NCBI GenBank assembly: GCA_973895155.1
Contig: OZ316891.1
Location: forward strand, 31,000,001-31,064,000
Length of the DNA stretch: 64,000 nt
Origin: Marsupella aquatica
Taxonomy: Eukaryota > Marchantiophyta
Direction: 5' to 3'
Below, piece by piece: positions 37,880 through 50,326 of this stretch (position 1 is the first letter of the stretch; every line of letters begins with the position of its first letter). The notes beneath the pieces are model-generated. The model saw nothing but the letters and a program-made list of their open reading frames with translations, ran no database searches and was not told where the DNA came from. The translations under genes were made by a program, and so were the position numbers.

Positions 37880-38344
37880 GGGTGCAAAAAATGGTCCATC
37901 AAGAAAGTTGTTGATGGGGAAATGGACAATAGTTATGGCAAGACATACACGGGGACGGAAAGAGTTGAGCAGAAAAGATAAGAGGGGAAAAAAAACCATT
38001 TTTGATCCATCCACCCGAGCAACCGTGTCTGGACCCTGCAATGCCCAGGCCAAAGTTACATGTAGCTCTACCCACCCTCATGCGCCCTTGCCCTCCCTTT
38101 TCTTGATTTTTTGTTCTTGAAATATGTGAAACCCCACAGAAAGGGATAAGTCAGTCACAACTTTTGAACCCATGACCTACGTTTGAGTCACTACTCAAGT
38201 GAGCTACCACACAGCCATGCCTCTCTCGGCTCGCCCTTGCCCTCCCTAACATCAATATCATGAACCAAAATAATAAGTAACATATATTTTAGTCACAACA
38301 AATATTTGACCAAAACTACAACATTTACACAATCATAACACTAC
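37880..38344 (+). repeat. Repeat R, copy 1 (interrupted by a SINE)
   Basis: Positions 37880-38082 align with 43515-43730: shared ccatcaagaa, gaaaatggacaat, ttatggcaaga, agataa, gtctggacc and tgcaatgcccaggc. After the SINE, 38248-38344 aligns with the tandem repeat block at 50576-50890 (tcacaacaa, tttgaccaaaactacaac, ttacacaatcataacactac). R precedes a CCD gene in both places, so it is part of a larger duplicated unit. It is non-coding. Confidence 0.7.
38083..38247 (-). mobile_element. tRNA-derived SINE, copy 1, with 16-bp target duplication
   Basis: A 133-bp minus-strand insert (38231 down to 38099) is flanked by the identical 16 bases cgcccttgccctccct at 38083-38098 and 38232-38247. On its sense strand it begins GAGAGAGGCATGGCTGTG. 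It carries a Pol III A-box-like TGGTAGCTCACTTGAG and a B-box-like GGGTTCAAA, then an A-rich 3' part (AAGAACAAAAAATC). A second copy of the same head lies at 43733-43820. The tRNA-like head plus A-rich tail plus long duplication defines a SINE. Confidence 0.85.
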
Positions 38345-38403
38345 GTACATCTTACTATAAAAGTGCCAACAGAAGCTTACTCTCAAGGGCCTAGGTCTAG
38401 AGT

Positions 38404-38737
38404 GAAACTGTAGAGGTTAACTCAGTCTTGGGTTGAACTATGGTTAGTATGTTAACTAGGGTTAGAGTAAACCCTAGTTGAAGAGATTGGTTCTTATCTC
38501 TTTAACTTCTATGTGGTGTGAGAACACACAAGAGAGTTCTCACGAGAAAACTTAATGATATAGCAAGAGATGAGAGCTTGAAGAGATGAAAGCTATGGTG
38601 ATGTTTGAGTAGACATATAACCATCAATAAAGCTTTGTATTCCCGTGGATGTAGCCAACCTTGAGGCGAACCATGTAACTATTGAGCACGTGTATGTTTG
38701 AAGTGTTTTTATTGATCTGATTTCTCCCAACATAAAC
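38404..38737 (+). mobile_element. Second solo LTR related to the copia LTRs
   Basis: A 324-bp sequence at 38409-38732 begins TGTAGAGG and ends CCAACA. It is flanked by gaaac (38404-38408) and taaac (38733-38737), a 5-bp duplication with one change. It shares with the copia LTR the segment ttcccgtggatgtagcc, gaggcgaaccatgtaac and gagcacgtgtatg. The flanks outside rejoin to tctagagtgaaac|ctctagaccgtaac, which matches the uninterrupted repeat at about 36587-36615. This is a natural empty site. Confidence 0.75.
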
Positions 38738-39485
38738 CTCTAGACCGTAACCAGGATCATCAGTGAGAGGCCATTGGATCTACTGGTGTTTATTCCCAAC
38801 CAAAATAGACCCCCTCCATGCACTCTCCTGCTTTGTTAAGGAATAGAGATTCTCCCACATAAAGGTGAGTATAACTATCCTAGGTACTTGAGAGTTAGCT
38901 CACTTTCCCATGACCTTTGGCACTCCTAGCGGGTTGTATGCTATATCATAAACTTTTTACTTTGTCCCTCACGCTTCGAGCCCTCTCCGTTTCCAGGAGC
39001 GCAGGGCGTAAGGCCCGGAGGGCTGGTGGTAGCTTTGGATTTCACCACCAAAGCAAGCCAATAGAAGTGAGAAAGCTTGCTAGGATGCTACGCGCCTCGC
39101 AAGCATTACAATTTTTGATTGATCTGGCTTCACATTTGCCAAGAATGGGCGTTATCATCTTGCAATCACAACACTAGCTTTCTCTTGAAAATAATTTCTC
39201 TCAACAACACTTCCTCTCAGCGACATTGACCCATTTTATTTTAAAATGAAAACACTTCCTTGCATCACCACTTTTGCTTGAAAAAGATTTTTGCTCAACT
39301 ATAATTCTCAGCAAAGTTTTTGATTAAAGGTACTTTTAAATCTACTATTCAAATATAGTCATCTTGCAACAATAACATTTTCTCTTGAAAACACTTCCTC
39401 TCAACGGCATTGACCCAAAGGCAGCGACAACTTCTATGCAACACACAGGTGTGATTGAGCCTCATCTAATGGTTGTTGGCAGTAT
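38738..39485. other. Intergenic DNA
   Basis: No gene was recognised. It includes a repeated patch tctcttgaaaa/acacttcctctca (about 39180-39220 and 39370-39405). Confidence 0.45.
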
Positions 39486-39836
39486 TGAGCCTCACCTTGA
39501 CAATTTTCCCTCACCCCCACATCTTTGCCTCATCTCTACATCTAAACTTGCCTTTCGCATTTTGGCCTTGCCTCAACATCTTTGTATCATGATCTTAATA
39601 TCTACACTTTCCTCGACATCTTTGCCTCACTCCGACATCTTTGCCTCACCTTGACATCTTGCCCTCACCTCACCATCTTGCCCTCACCTCACCATCTTTG
39701 AATTCCCTCGCCTCAACATCTTTGCCTCGCCTTGACATCTTGCCCTCACCTCGACATCTTTCCCTCTGCTCGACAACTTTCCCTTTGCTTGACGTATTTG
39801 CCTCTCCTTGACAACGTGTCCCGGGGCTAACAACAT
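39486..39836 (+). mobile_element. CATCTT array, Helitron tail-like (decayed)
   Basis: Imperfect units such as cctcaccttgacatcttgcc and cctcaacatctttgcctcgc run from about 39490 to 39815, matching the arrays at 19200 and 21305. The expected terminus is only dimly visible as acgtgtcccggggctaac at 39816-39833. It lacks a clear hairpin. Confidence 0.45.
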
Positions 39837-40109
39837 TTTTTGAATCCTTTCATTGCCCCCAAGGTCTTGTAAAGCCAAGTGCAGCCAGTGATGCCAGATT
39901 AATTTACTACAAAGACAGATTGAGGACCCACTCCACCTGAATGTCACCTGATCATTAGGACATGAATGAGGAGTAGTGAGGGATGGAACAGGGCTTTTAT
40001 ATGGGTCATAACACTACATTCCCAGGATGACAATTCCAACAACACTGAGCTTCAATACGAATGATGTATTTCTTCCTACTCTTTGCATTTCGGATTTTTT
40101 TCCTTTTAT

Positions 40110-42177
40110 TTCTTAAACAGTAGCTTCATCCAAAGATAGAAGCACTACCTTCAATATGCATTTCACATGAGGAGGAAGAATCAAGTATAAACAGGAGCCT
40201 ACACAAAAGCAGAGATGTGTCGTTCTGGAACTTCCACTGAAGAAGCATTTATGGCAAGAACACTTCAAAACATGGAACCAATATATATTCTTGAACACTA
40301 GTACACTTAAATATCAAAAAAGCCAATTGATTTTTGGTTGTTTCGGTTGTAACGACGGCGAAAATACTAAATGACAAGTGACAAATACTAAACTTCAAGT
40401 CTTCGATCACCAACTATTATATGCATTCAGGGTAATACTTTACAAATTTATACGGTCCTGTGTTGCGATCGCAATTGTTCCTCACTCACGAACAAAGGAA
40501 TGGGTGCCATACGGTACTCTTGTAGGCATTTCAACAATTGCAAACGGGATCCGGGGACGTTGTTTTGGCATCGATCACAAGCACCTCGGATTTGCAAGTA
40601 TTTTCGTCAAACACATGACAGACAATGTATCCGTCGTCCTCGTCTGAATCCCGTCCGAAATATCTGGAACAAAAAGAGGCTCCAAGGCACAACGTAGGTC
40701 TCCATGCCAGAAGACACCTCCCACATTCCCTCCGACCTGCAGTGTTTCTTTACCCAACTCAGGTCCGTTACTCAAATCAAATTTAATGATTCCATATCTG
40801 CTAGATTGGCTGTCGACTGCTAGATTGGCTGTCGACTGCAGCTGAACGAGTAGCTAGCTGTGTAGATGTATCGGTTCTTCTTGCCAATATAATTCTTGTT
40901 AATCGCGGGATATTCAGTATCGAACTCCCCCAGCCTTCTGTCCCTAGTCTCTCCAGTCTTCCAGTTCAGTTGATCCGATACTCGTGCAATCGCAGGCAAG
41001 CGTCAGTGATCCGAAGCAGATTCGCTGTTGGCATTCGGCACGTAACTAAAACGATTTCATCTCCTTCCTGCCATCCGTTTGCGATGTGGAAATTGATGGC
41101 TGAAGGAAAGTCGAACCAGCGCATCTCCGTTTCATCCTTGGCATATTTCGGCAACAGACCTAAACGGAAAGGCGTGCTTGTGCTGTGAGCGATTGCAAAA
41201 TGATCCTTCATGACCATCCGCTTTGGATCGAGACGCAGCAGACAGTCCATGAAGACGACATAGTCACGGGTAATCGCCAAGTCATGCACCAGTGTTGGTC
41301 TAGACAGGCTGATCGTAATAGGATCGCTCATCTTTCCATCTTTAGAGACAACATTATATGCTAAATATGGAGGACGTTGTAAAGAGCGGGCTGAAGAGTA
41401 GCCGTATGAAAACATCTCCCCCGTGTCAGGGTCAATTTTCGGGTGTGCTGTGAACGAATGATCCAGTTTTTTGTCGAAATCATGACGTGAAGTAGTCTTG
41501 AAGTCACCGTCCTCCAGTATTTGCACAGCATATGGCATGTCCAGTTCGTTTAGAACGAAGAGAGTCCCGTTGTGATAAGCCAATCCTGTATTTGCAGTGC
41601 CCAATCCCTTCGATGTATCCAGCGCACCCAATATCTGTCGGAGCGCATAAATACTCAGACAAAGAAGTACTTCAAACCCAACCACGTCTCCCATCCTCAG
41701 GAACTTTGGAGCACCCCAATACTCCTCCTGCTTCAGTCGTGATGTTCTAACATAACGGCAAGCGTATGTAGCTTCTCCATCCTTAATTTTGAGGCCATGC
41801 AACATGCCGTCTCCATCAAACCAGGTATATTTTGCCAGGGGCATGACCTCCGGATTTGGAGCCACTTCAATGTAATCGCCATTCAAACATTCAGGGAGGT
41901 AGCTCTTCACTGAGAGAGCACTCTGAGGTGCAGATTCTTGCACTGTAGCGTAATTCCCAAGCATGTAGTAATTGCTCGGCTTTGTGGAACCATGCGCAGC
42001 CCACAGCAGGACACTTTCGAGTGCGTCACAGAATTGATTCGAGATGGCAGCATAGAAAGGAACGCTGACCTTCTGGTCGTCATGCGCCTCCTTCTTCAGT
42101 TCAGGCCTAACGCTAGGAGACTTCGGGGGCTTGAGAAGCTCGATGGTTTTCGTAGCAAAATCCTGTGACTTTGACAA
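40110..42177 (-). pseudogene. Carotenoid cleavage dioxygenase copy 1 (broken duplicate)
   Basis: Collinear with the CCD gene at 51054-52927 from 42168 down through the 3' UTR at about 40110. The open frame 42177-40966 covers the central RPE65-fold region and keeps three of the four iron-binding His contexts (FTAHPKIDP, VHDLAIT, INFHIANGW). It then stops because AACTG is duplicated in tandem at about 40963-40972, giving an in-frame TGA. Further downstream damage: a 19-bp tandem duplication at 40801-40838, and one-base insertions near 40543 and 40495. At the 5' side homology ends abruptly at about 42168, so the chloroplast transit region and the start of copy 2 are absent. It is very probably non-functional for oxygenase activity. 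Confidence 0.85.
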
Positions 42178-43514
42178 AATGTTAAATACCTTGCATTTTG
42201 AAATTTTAAAATATTATTTTTACCAGAATTGGATTTTCAAATGCCTGTAATATAAGGTTTTGATTATAATTATTAGCCCGACAAGATTAAACCTTAAGTA
42301 ATTTTCATTTGTTCCCACCCCATTATAATAATCCAACAAGTGAGTCCCTAGGGAAAATGACTTAGGGGGGTCATAAATGACCTAAATCTTTGCACCTGAT
42401 GGATGGCCGTCCATTCAATGACCCCCCAGGCAGTCAGTTTGAAAAAACTAAAGAGGATATGAAAAATAATAAAAGATAAATTAAGTCTTTTAGTAAATCA
42501 AAGTAATGTTGTGGAGTGGTACCGTTGGGCTAAAATTAAGAACATGTCCAGTGGTTTAGTTGCTTTTGAATGTTAAGGCAGCTAATTATAACTCTCACCC
42601 ATGTTGTCAATGCAAAATATAGGGTGTGAATTAGTTCAAGGACCCCCTGATAGAGATAAACTTGAATACATTCAACAAATTGGATCAATGAAAGAATACT
42701 CTTGCCCATCCCTTCATTCATAGTGGAAATGAGACCTACGAGTATATATATCTATCTGTAGCTGTGATTTAAGGGTTTCCCGACCTGCAAAACATTTGCC
42801 TACTCCATCTGTTAGTAGGAGGAATTGCCAGTTAATGTCCGGAGGATTTGTTTGTAACTTAATTACAGGAGGGATATTTTATATTCCTACTAAATTCACC
42901 AAAAAACTGGCTTGGGTGAGAGGGCAAATTGCCAGATCTAAGAGTACAAGGGTAGCCATAAATTAGCTTTGTCATGTTATCTCAAGTCATCAAGTCATTC
43001 CCTTTGTCATCTCAAGTCATCTAAAATGTACCATCTACAATTGCGATTACCACTTGGAAACCCAACAGTTTGTTTTTACTTTATCAAATATTTATTACAA
43101 AACTTTGGAAACCCAACAGTTTGGTTTTACTTCGCCAAATACTTGTTACAAAACCTTGGAAGCCCAACAATTTGTTTCAACTTCCTCTAGCCGTGTTTAT
43201 TTAAAAATCTTTGTAAACTAAAAAAATTCTAACATTTAATGCAAAACACTGATATATCAATTCTAGAACTTCCAAATGTTAGTTACTATTTACCTCATTC
43301 TTTGTTTGTTTCAACTTTACTCTTCAGTTTTTTAATCTTTTTTACAGTTACCGGGATTGACAGTTTTTTATTGCCTTGTCACAAACACGAATCATCAGGT
43401 TCTTTTCTTCTTTCACATCTAGATTTTCTTGTTTGTGATCATTCCTGATAATTCCTACTGATGTGGCTCAACATGGTGCTAGGGATTTTGGAAGGAACTT
43501 CCCATGGGGGTCTG
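42178..43514. other. Spacer between the CCD duplicates
   Basis: AT-rich, no gene. Near 43045-43190 three imperfect ~50-bp units share ggaaRcccaacaRtttg and a following cttYRtYaaatatt. Near 42600-42625 a patch (gttgtcaatgcaaaa, atagggtg) matches 37857-37885 just upstream of repeat R copy 1. Confidence 0.5.
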
Positions 43515-43732
43515 TAAATATGATCCATCAAGAATTTTTGATTAATTGGGAAAATGGACAATATTTATGGCAAGAGGTACAAAAGGTATTGAGGGGAAAA
43601 GATAAATACAGGGGAGGGAAAAAAGAACAAAAAACATGCTCATCCCTAGCTCCACGTAGCTCCAAGCTATCGCGTCTGGACCTTGCAATGCCCAGGCCCC
43701 TGTCACATGTCTGAAGGTCTACCTCACCCTCC
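43515..43732 (+). repeat. Repeat R, copy 2 (left part)
   Basis: Homologous to 37880-38082. The rest of this copy (50576-50890) is displaced by the SINE and LINE insertions. Confidence 0.65.
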
Positions 43733-43819
43733 TGTCTAGAGAGACATGGTTGTGTGGTAGCTCACTTGAGAGGATTGAAAGGTATTGGGTTCAAATCTGT
43801 GTGATTTCACAGTTTATCC

Positions 43820-43820
<1 letters not shown>
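43733..43820 (+). mobile_element. tRNA-derived SINE, copy 2, split by the LINE
   Basis: Matches the head of the SINE at 38099-38231: gagagacatggttgtgtgg, tggtagctcacttgag (A box), gggttcaaatc (B box) and tttatccc. It stops at 43820, where the LINE's 13-bp target duplication lies. The displaced 3' end resumes at about 50516 with an A/T-rich tail. Confidence 0.7.
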
Positions 43821-43850
<30 letters not shown>

Positions 43851-44047
43851 TTCTTTTTAAAAATAAATTTTAATTTATTGCACAAAAAAAGCCCCAAGAA
43901 ACCCCACGGCGAGGACCAGAGGGGCGGCAAGGGGAAAACCCCAGCAGCAAGCAAAAGAGCACCGGCAAAGGCCGCAGCAGCACCGGCGCCCAAGAAACAA
44001 AGCCCCAGGGCCCTAAGTTAAGACTTTAGGGCGGGAATGAGTCCTAG

Positions 44048-47000
44048 TCAACCACCTACTAATGGCCAAAAAATGAATCCACCTACAATCCCACCTCCAA
44101 TGCACAAAATGGCAGTTCCAATGAGAGAAGCAGAGACACTAGGTTCAGAATAATCCCACCTAGTATACCAATTCCTAACGAAAAGAGACTTTCTCTTAAG
44201 TTGCTTACTATTGTGATCAGAGTATGAGGTGCTGTCACTACAGGCTTGCCAAGCACCACCCAACCAAGGGGAGGTGAGGCAGCCCATACCAATCCTACCA
44301 ATAACCCAAATTCTAGGTTGTCCTTGCATGGTTGCTGGTAACCGTGTTGTTGTGCCGGTCAGTGGCTCTAGTGACCATGGTAGCAAGTCCATCTCTGGCC
44401 TTCGTGATAGCAGATTTCTTTCTGAGAGTCTTCGTCTGTTGAAGAAGAATGTTAGCATGCAGCATGGCGCTGTTAAGGATGAGATGTAGAGGAAATCTAG
44501 TAGAGGGTGCGTTGAAAATTTTTGGGCATCTTTCAAGCCAAAAAGTATTGAGCATTTTCGCCCCAACAGAAGCATTTGCCCTGGATTTCTCTTCTGGGTC
44601 AGGATGGTAGTGTCAATCTTGCCAAACAGTGAGAACCCAACAGCTTTGTCAAAAACTGTATCGTGTGCAACATGTTCAAGGAGATCCCACCTTTGAGTAA
44701 TAGCCGGGCAGTCTCTGAACATGTGATCAGAATTCTCCAATGTAGTACAGCTACAATTGGGACACAGGCCATTGTTGAGGCCCCACTTAAGAGCACGAGA
44801 ATTAGTAAAAAAGCCACCATGTAAACAAGTCTGGCTTTAGGTGCACTCTAGCCTCTCCACAAGTGTTTCCATCGCTGGTGCCACATTGCGGTGGTGTCTA
44901 GCAAGTGCCATCTACGATTGAGATTGAGGATTGGCATGTTACGATCCCTATTCATGCTGGCCCAGATGTGTGCGGGGAGATTCCAGCCATGTTGTTCTCC
45001 ATCAGCCCATTCCTAGTTCCATCCTGTTAGGTGAGCAAGGCGGACGTCAGCTTTTCCTTGGCTCCCAATAAGGATATTCAGTAGGCTATTCAAAGCTAGT
45101 ACCCCCCGTGGCCTGGTAGTCCTGATGTTACCTTGCATTTCAGCCAAAGTCTTCCATTGGCCGGATTCTCTATTCTGAGCATCATGCATGTCGTTACCAG
45201 TTTGTACCTGCCAATTTGCTAGAAGACTCTTCAGCTCGTAGTTGTCTTGTCTGGACAGTTGTAGTTGCTTGTCAAGAAGACGCAAGAGTTGGTCAATTGA
45301 GAGAGATTGAGGCAAGGTACTGGCTGAGGGTATGAACCTCAGATTACTACATGCCTTGTCCCATCCATTCAACAGACAGTTCAGCATGGGGGCATTGGGG
45401 ATTCGAATTCCTGGATCAAGCACCAGAGCAGCATCCACCTCCCACCTTCTTCTCTCCTTTTTGTGAGGTCCAAGGCTGAGCGTCCGCCTGATTAGAGCAT
45501 GTGCCATCCCAACCCATGCAGTGTCATAATCAGTGATCAATTTGTGGATGTTCCTCATCTTGAGAACCTGGGCTTGTAGTTCAAAGGGCCTGATTGCTAA
45601 CCCTCCATCTTCAAAGGGTCTGGTGATGGTATCCCAAGCAATGAGTGCTTTCTTTGGCACTCCATCCTTATTTTGGCCCCATAGGAATTCCTACAGATTC
45701 TCTCCAACTGCTGGAACCCTCGCTTCTGCAGATTGAGGACCATAAGGTGGTACACTGGAATAGCTCTTAAGACGTGTTTCAGGAGGACAATTCGTCCAGC
45801 AAGGCTAATTAAGGAAGCGATTTGACCAATGTCTGAGCCGTTTGCGAACTTTTGCAAGGAGGAACTCTAATTCCTGTGTGGGTTTCAAGGAATTACCAAT
45901 TGGGCAGCCTAGATAAACTTGCATATCTCCAATGCCTGCCACTTTACATCTGCAAGTAGACATCCAATCCTTCTATGGTGATCTGTCCATCTGGATAATG
46001 ATAGATTTATCCAGGTTCAATTGTGCCCCTGATATCCTTTCGTATGTGCTCACTGTAGCGTGTGCCATCTGAAATTCACTTTCAAATGCATGAAGAAACA
46101 GGCCTGTGTCATCAGCACACAGTTGGTGCAACAGTTTTTTCGTATGATCAATCCTAATGCCATGGGGTTCACCAATTCGAACCTTCTCTTCCAGCAGACA
46201 CATAAGCGGTTGTGTGGAGAGGGCAAACAGTAGGGACTCAGAGGCTGGGCATCCTTGTCTAACTCCTCTCTCAAGCGGGATTTCCTTAGTGAAACCTCCA
46301 TTCACATGGACCTTGGAGGTGGCATTTACCACAAGACCCTTGGTTAGTTGGATGAGCTTTGGATGGAAGTTCATCTTCTCCATGGTATCCCATAAGAAGG
46401 TGTGATTGACCCGGTCGTAAGCCTTGGCAAAATCAAGCTTCAGGAATATACTTGGTTGCTTTGTAGCCTGCACAAACTCGGTTCCAACTTTGAAAGCGAG
46501 AATGTTATTAAGTATACTCTTCTACCACTGATGAAGCCAGTGTGTTGAGAAGAAATCAGCCCAGGAACAACAGCTTTCAATCTGTTTGAGAGGATTTTAG
46601 CTGCCCGTTTGTGAGCAAAGGTAAGCATAGTCAATGGTCGCCAATTCTTGAGCCATTGTTTATTGCCACCCTTTGGTATCAACTTGATGACCCCCATTGA
46701 AGCTTTGGTTGTGAGTAATCCATCTTCCCAGTAAGCTTGAACCATCTTACAAATGTCTCCTTTCATCCAGCTCCAACAGGCAGTCACCACCTCTGCAGTG
46801 ACCCCATCAAGTCCCGGGGACTTCTCCTTGGGGAAATTGTGAACAACATCCTCAATCTCTTTCTCAGATAAAGCACTGACAAGTTTGTGATTTTGGTCAC
46901 ATGTAACTTTGTTAGTGATCAGATTGAGTACTTCATCTCTCTCCTGTTGATTATCAGTGACCTGTTGGTCAGCCTGGAAAAGCTGTGTGTAGTAGTCCCC

Positions 47001-48227
47001 AACTTCATGGAAGATGTCTTCTGCTGTTTCAAGCAGCTCCCCGTTTTCAAGCTCCAATGCTTTGATGGACTCACTGCTCTGCTTCCCTTTCATCTGGATG
47101 AAAAAATATCTAGATGGTGCGTCCCCTGTTGACAGCCACCGAACTCGGCTCTTCCTTCTCCAAGCAGTGGCATCTTCTTCCTCCTGTTTTTTCTGTGCAG
47201 CTTCAAGGTCCATCAACTCTTGAATTAAATGTGGCTGTGCATCCTGAGCAACTTTGCAGCGTATCAATTGCAATTGTTGTTGAAGATCAGGTAGTTGGCT
47301 ATGCAGGATAGAGAGCCTCTTTTTCTCTTGCATCAAGACCATTTTGACTCTTCTCATGGCAAGATCGCAATGAATCCTGGGGTCTTGTCCATGTGTACGA
47401 TTTTTGTCCCACATTTTCTGGGTTGCATCCATCACCTCAACATTCTTTAGCAATCCCACATCCATCTTGAAATAGCTACATTTTTTTCGGGCTACATCGC
47501 TTGTGTCAACCAACACAATGGAAACAACAATAGGCAAGTGATCAGACAGTGTCTGACGGGCATCATGTTCAACAAGCCGAATGTGCATGTGAGCACCAGC
47601 TAGCTCTGTTATTGCAATAGATACAATCTAATCTGGCTTGATCAAAGCGCTCTCCCCTCTTCACTTGCCTGGTGAATTTTGGACCTTTGCGTTGGCTGGC
47701 GCACATGTAACTGTCTACCAAGTCAAAGTGGTCGAGCAAATGGGCCCATCTCCGACTCTCATTGCCATGGATGAGAGCATTTGGCCCTGCAGAGTTGTCT
47801 GGATCCAATTCACTTGTGGTAGCTGAGTCATCATCCACTCCCATAACTCTTTTTGCTTGCTCCTTCCCCCTGGACCAGAGGGAGCATATATAGATCCAAT
47901 ACTTATAGGTCCCTTGCTCGTAGAGATTGTCATCCAAGCAAAGGACCCATCGCCCTTGGTGCCCTGTGCGAGGATTTGAGTGGCGGGGGGAGTGAGGATT
48001 GCAGCTCCATCTCTGCCATCGCTATGGTGATCAATTGAAAACTGGCCTTGTGGCAGGATAGTGTTAAGTTGAAATTCAACTCGATCTCTCTTGACCTTGC
48101 ATTCTTGCAAACAAGCTACTTTGATGTCTGGATGTATCTTCCGTATCCAGTTGCCAAGGATTCGGGTCCTATTAGGATTATTGAGACCATTGACATTCCA
48201 CGTGGAGACTTTAAGTTTGTCAATCAT
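44048..48227 (-). pseudogene. LINE ORF2: APE endonuclease, reverse transcriptase, zf-RVT
   Basis: The reading starts at 48227 with the endonuclease motifs STWNVNGLNN, LQECKV and SIYAPSGPGG, then shifts frame near 47750-47930 (RFDQARLDCIYCNN) and 47588 (LSDHLPIVVSI). Reverse transcriptase follows at about 46800-45970: KSPGLDGVTAEVV, VIKLIPKGG, TGFISGRR, FLKLDFAKAYDRVNH, RGVRQGCPASESLL. The active site reads CADD (46108-46119) where YADD or FADD is usual. The thumb and zf-RVT parts follow in other frames (WDTITRPFEDGGLAIRPF near 45640; SDHMFRDCPAITQRWDLL near 44730). At least five frame breaks make it inactive. Confidence 0.85.
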
Positions 48228-48801
48228 AGAGAAAGTGCAGGTTTGGTGTCTCTCTTGCCAGAGTTCTTCTTCAGGGTTGCCCTCACCCCTAGTTTAGTCA
48301 GCCCTTCACCTTTAGCTTTCTCCCTGGCGATCCTGGGAATGTGAGCAACATTGTGATCAGTTTTGGTAAGAACAGTAAAGGTACCTGTGCCACCTGTGTT
48401 AACCCCCAGGTGTGGGTCGACAGCTTGATGCTCCACGTCCAATTTTCTTGACTCCATTGTGGTCCGAAGGTCCCCTGGGTCGTCCAGTATGTGCATGTGT
48501 TGATCCGCTGGTAAAGAAATGAGATCGTCACTCCTCACATCTTCAACTCTGGGCTCAGCCGCATGCTTTAGAAAGTTCAGCTTGATGATGCATCAATCTT
48601 CTTCCATGATTGTGCATTGTGTGGTCATTTTCTCTGGTATCTGTATCTGTGATAGAGTGCCGGTAATGCTGGGGCTTTTTTGCTTTGATCGGTGTCACTA
48701 TGACAATTACCTTCTGCGGGACCTTCTGTGTTTCTGCTGTTTGAACTGTTCGCCCTGTGAGCTCGGTGGCTTCGTTGTTTGACTCTGCCGGTGCTATGTA
48801 T

Positions 48802-50326
48802 TCAGGTGCTCGCTGTTTGCCTTAGTTTAGATTCTGTGCTCACTGTTGCAATGGGTAAACGTAGGTCTTCTTTGTCTGTAGGATCCATTTGGAGTGCAGC
48901 AAAGGGATTGGTGTCTGTAGGAATGGCACGTTCTGGATTGGGAGTCAGGACTTTGGTGTGGAATCCAATAGGGCGCATTGGAACAATCGTGAATCCAGTC
49001 GGATTAGTGATGCCCCGCTTTGTTGGTAGTACAACTCTTTGACTCTCATTTGCCATGCTACTAGCATCCAGGTTGCCATTTGGAGTAGTCCCCTTCACTG
49101 CCACCTCCTGCGTTGTTGGGCCAGTTGTAGTTGCAGCTGGTGCTTGTTGTTTCTTGGTGGGGCAGTGTCGTGCTTGATGTCCTCTCTTTCTGCACACAAA
49201 ATAGGCATCTGGCATGGACCTATATTCTACCTCGATTTTGAAATCTCTGACCTCAGGTAGTTCTAAAACAATATATTCGACAAGGTCTACATTGAGGTCA
49301 ATGAGAACACAACCACAAATATGTGGGAATCTACTTCTAGATGTCATGGTCGCAGCGTAGATCACTTTACCAACTGTGGACAATAAATCATTTGCATAGA
49401 TCTCCATGGCAGGATGTACTAGAGGGAGGTCTATCCAAACAGGTGCCTGGGAAGATTTCATTGTTTGAGCATCAAAATCAGGGGCCCACGGCATGGCCAT
49501 TATCAATCTGTTTCCCATGTGGAAAGGGACCTCAGCTAGAATACGATTTTGTTCTTCATTTGTCTGGACAACCAGCAGAAATGTGAATTTTGAGATCACC
49601 TTAACCTGCTCAACGTTGACTCCCATGTTCTGCACTATTACATCATCTACCCAAGCTTCAAATAAGTCTCGGGAAGGATTGAAGTCTACAGTATAAAGGA
49701 TGATTCCTCTGTCCTGTAGGTGCATCACCCTGCTTTTCACGAGAGTTTTATCTCCAACAAAGCGTACAGTTCTCATACCTTTTGTAGGTTGCTCAGGTGG
49801 GGCCGGGAGATGGTGAAGAGCTACCCGCAATTCTTCATTAGAAATTCTCTCACCAGCCCTTTCGTCAAAATTTTCATCTTCGTAGGGATTGAGGTTGGCA
49901 CTTTGCGCTTGGAAGTTCTTTGGCCCACTCTGGTGTTGATTGTAACTTTGTCCTGTTGCTGCCTTGTCAGTGTATGTAGTTGCTCTCCCACTGTCCGCGG
50001 GCCCGCAATCATTCTTCCAATCTGCCCCAATGTTGTTTGGTTTCTGTTTCCCATCGCCACCAGGAAATGATTCCCGTGGCCCATGTTCAGGACTGTTCAC
50101 ATTGTGTACCGGGCTAAAGTCAAGGCCAGTGGGCCTGGCTAGATTCACCTGATTTTGCTGATCGCTATCCAGCAGCTCAAAGTCCATGCGTGATGCTTTT
50201 GCAGGCGTCACGCCACTTGATGAAAACTTCGTCGTCAAATTGCTGAAAATCCAGTGAAGGTTGATCTTTAGGTTCCTTTCGTGCGGAGAACCTAGCAGTG
50301 GTGGCCCGGCTGTTTGTCTTGGCCAT
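48802..50326 (-). pseudogene. LINE ORF1 (DUF4283-like, zinc knuckle)
   Basis: A probable start is ATG at 50326 (MAKTNSRATTARFSARK), read to a TGA near 50188. The main frame, 50238-48802, encodes 478 aa, so one frameshift separates them. Residues ~130-330 form the DUF4283-like nucleic-acid-binding region of plant LINE ORF1 proteins (RFVGDKTLVKSRV, VWIDLPLVHPAM). A CCHC knuckle follows as YFVCRKRGHQARHC, in which the first Cys is Tyr. The C-terminal tail is low complexity. Confidence 0.75.

Noticed and set aside
43745-43800. Possible tRNA gene
   Set aside because: A-box and B-box-like motifs are present, but no acceptor or anticodon stems form; it is the head of a SINE.
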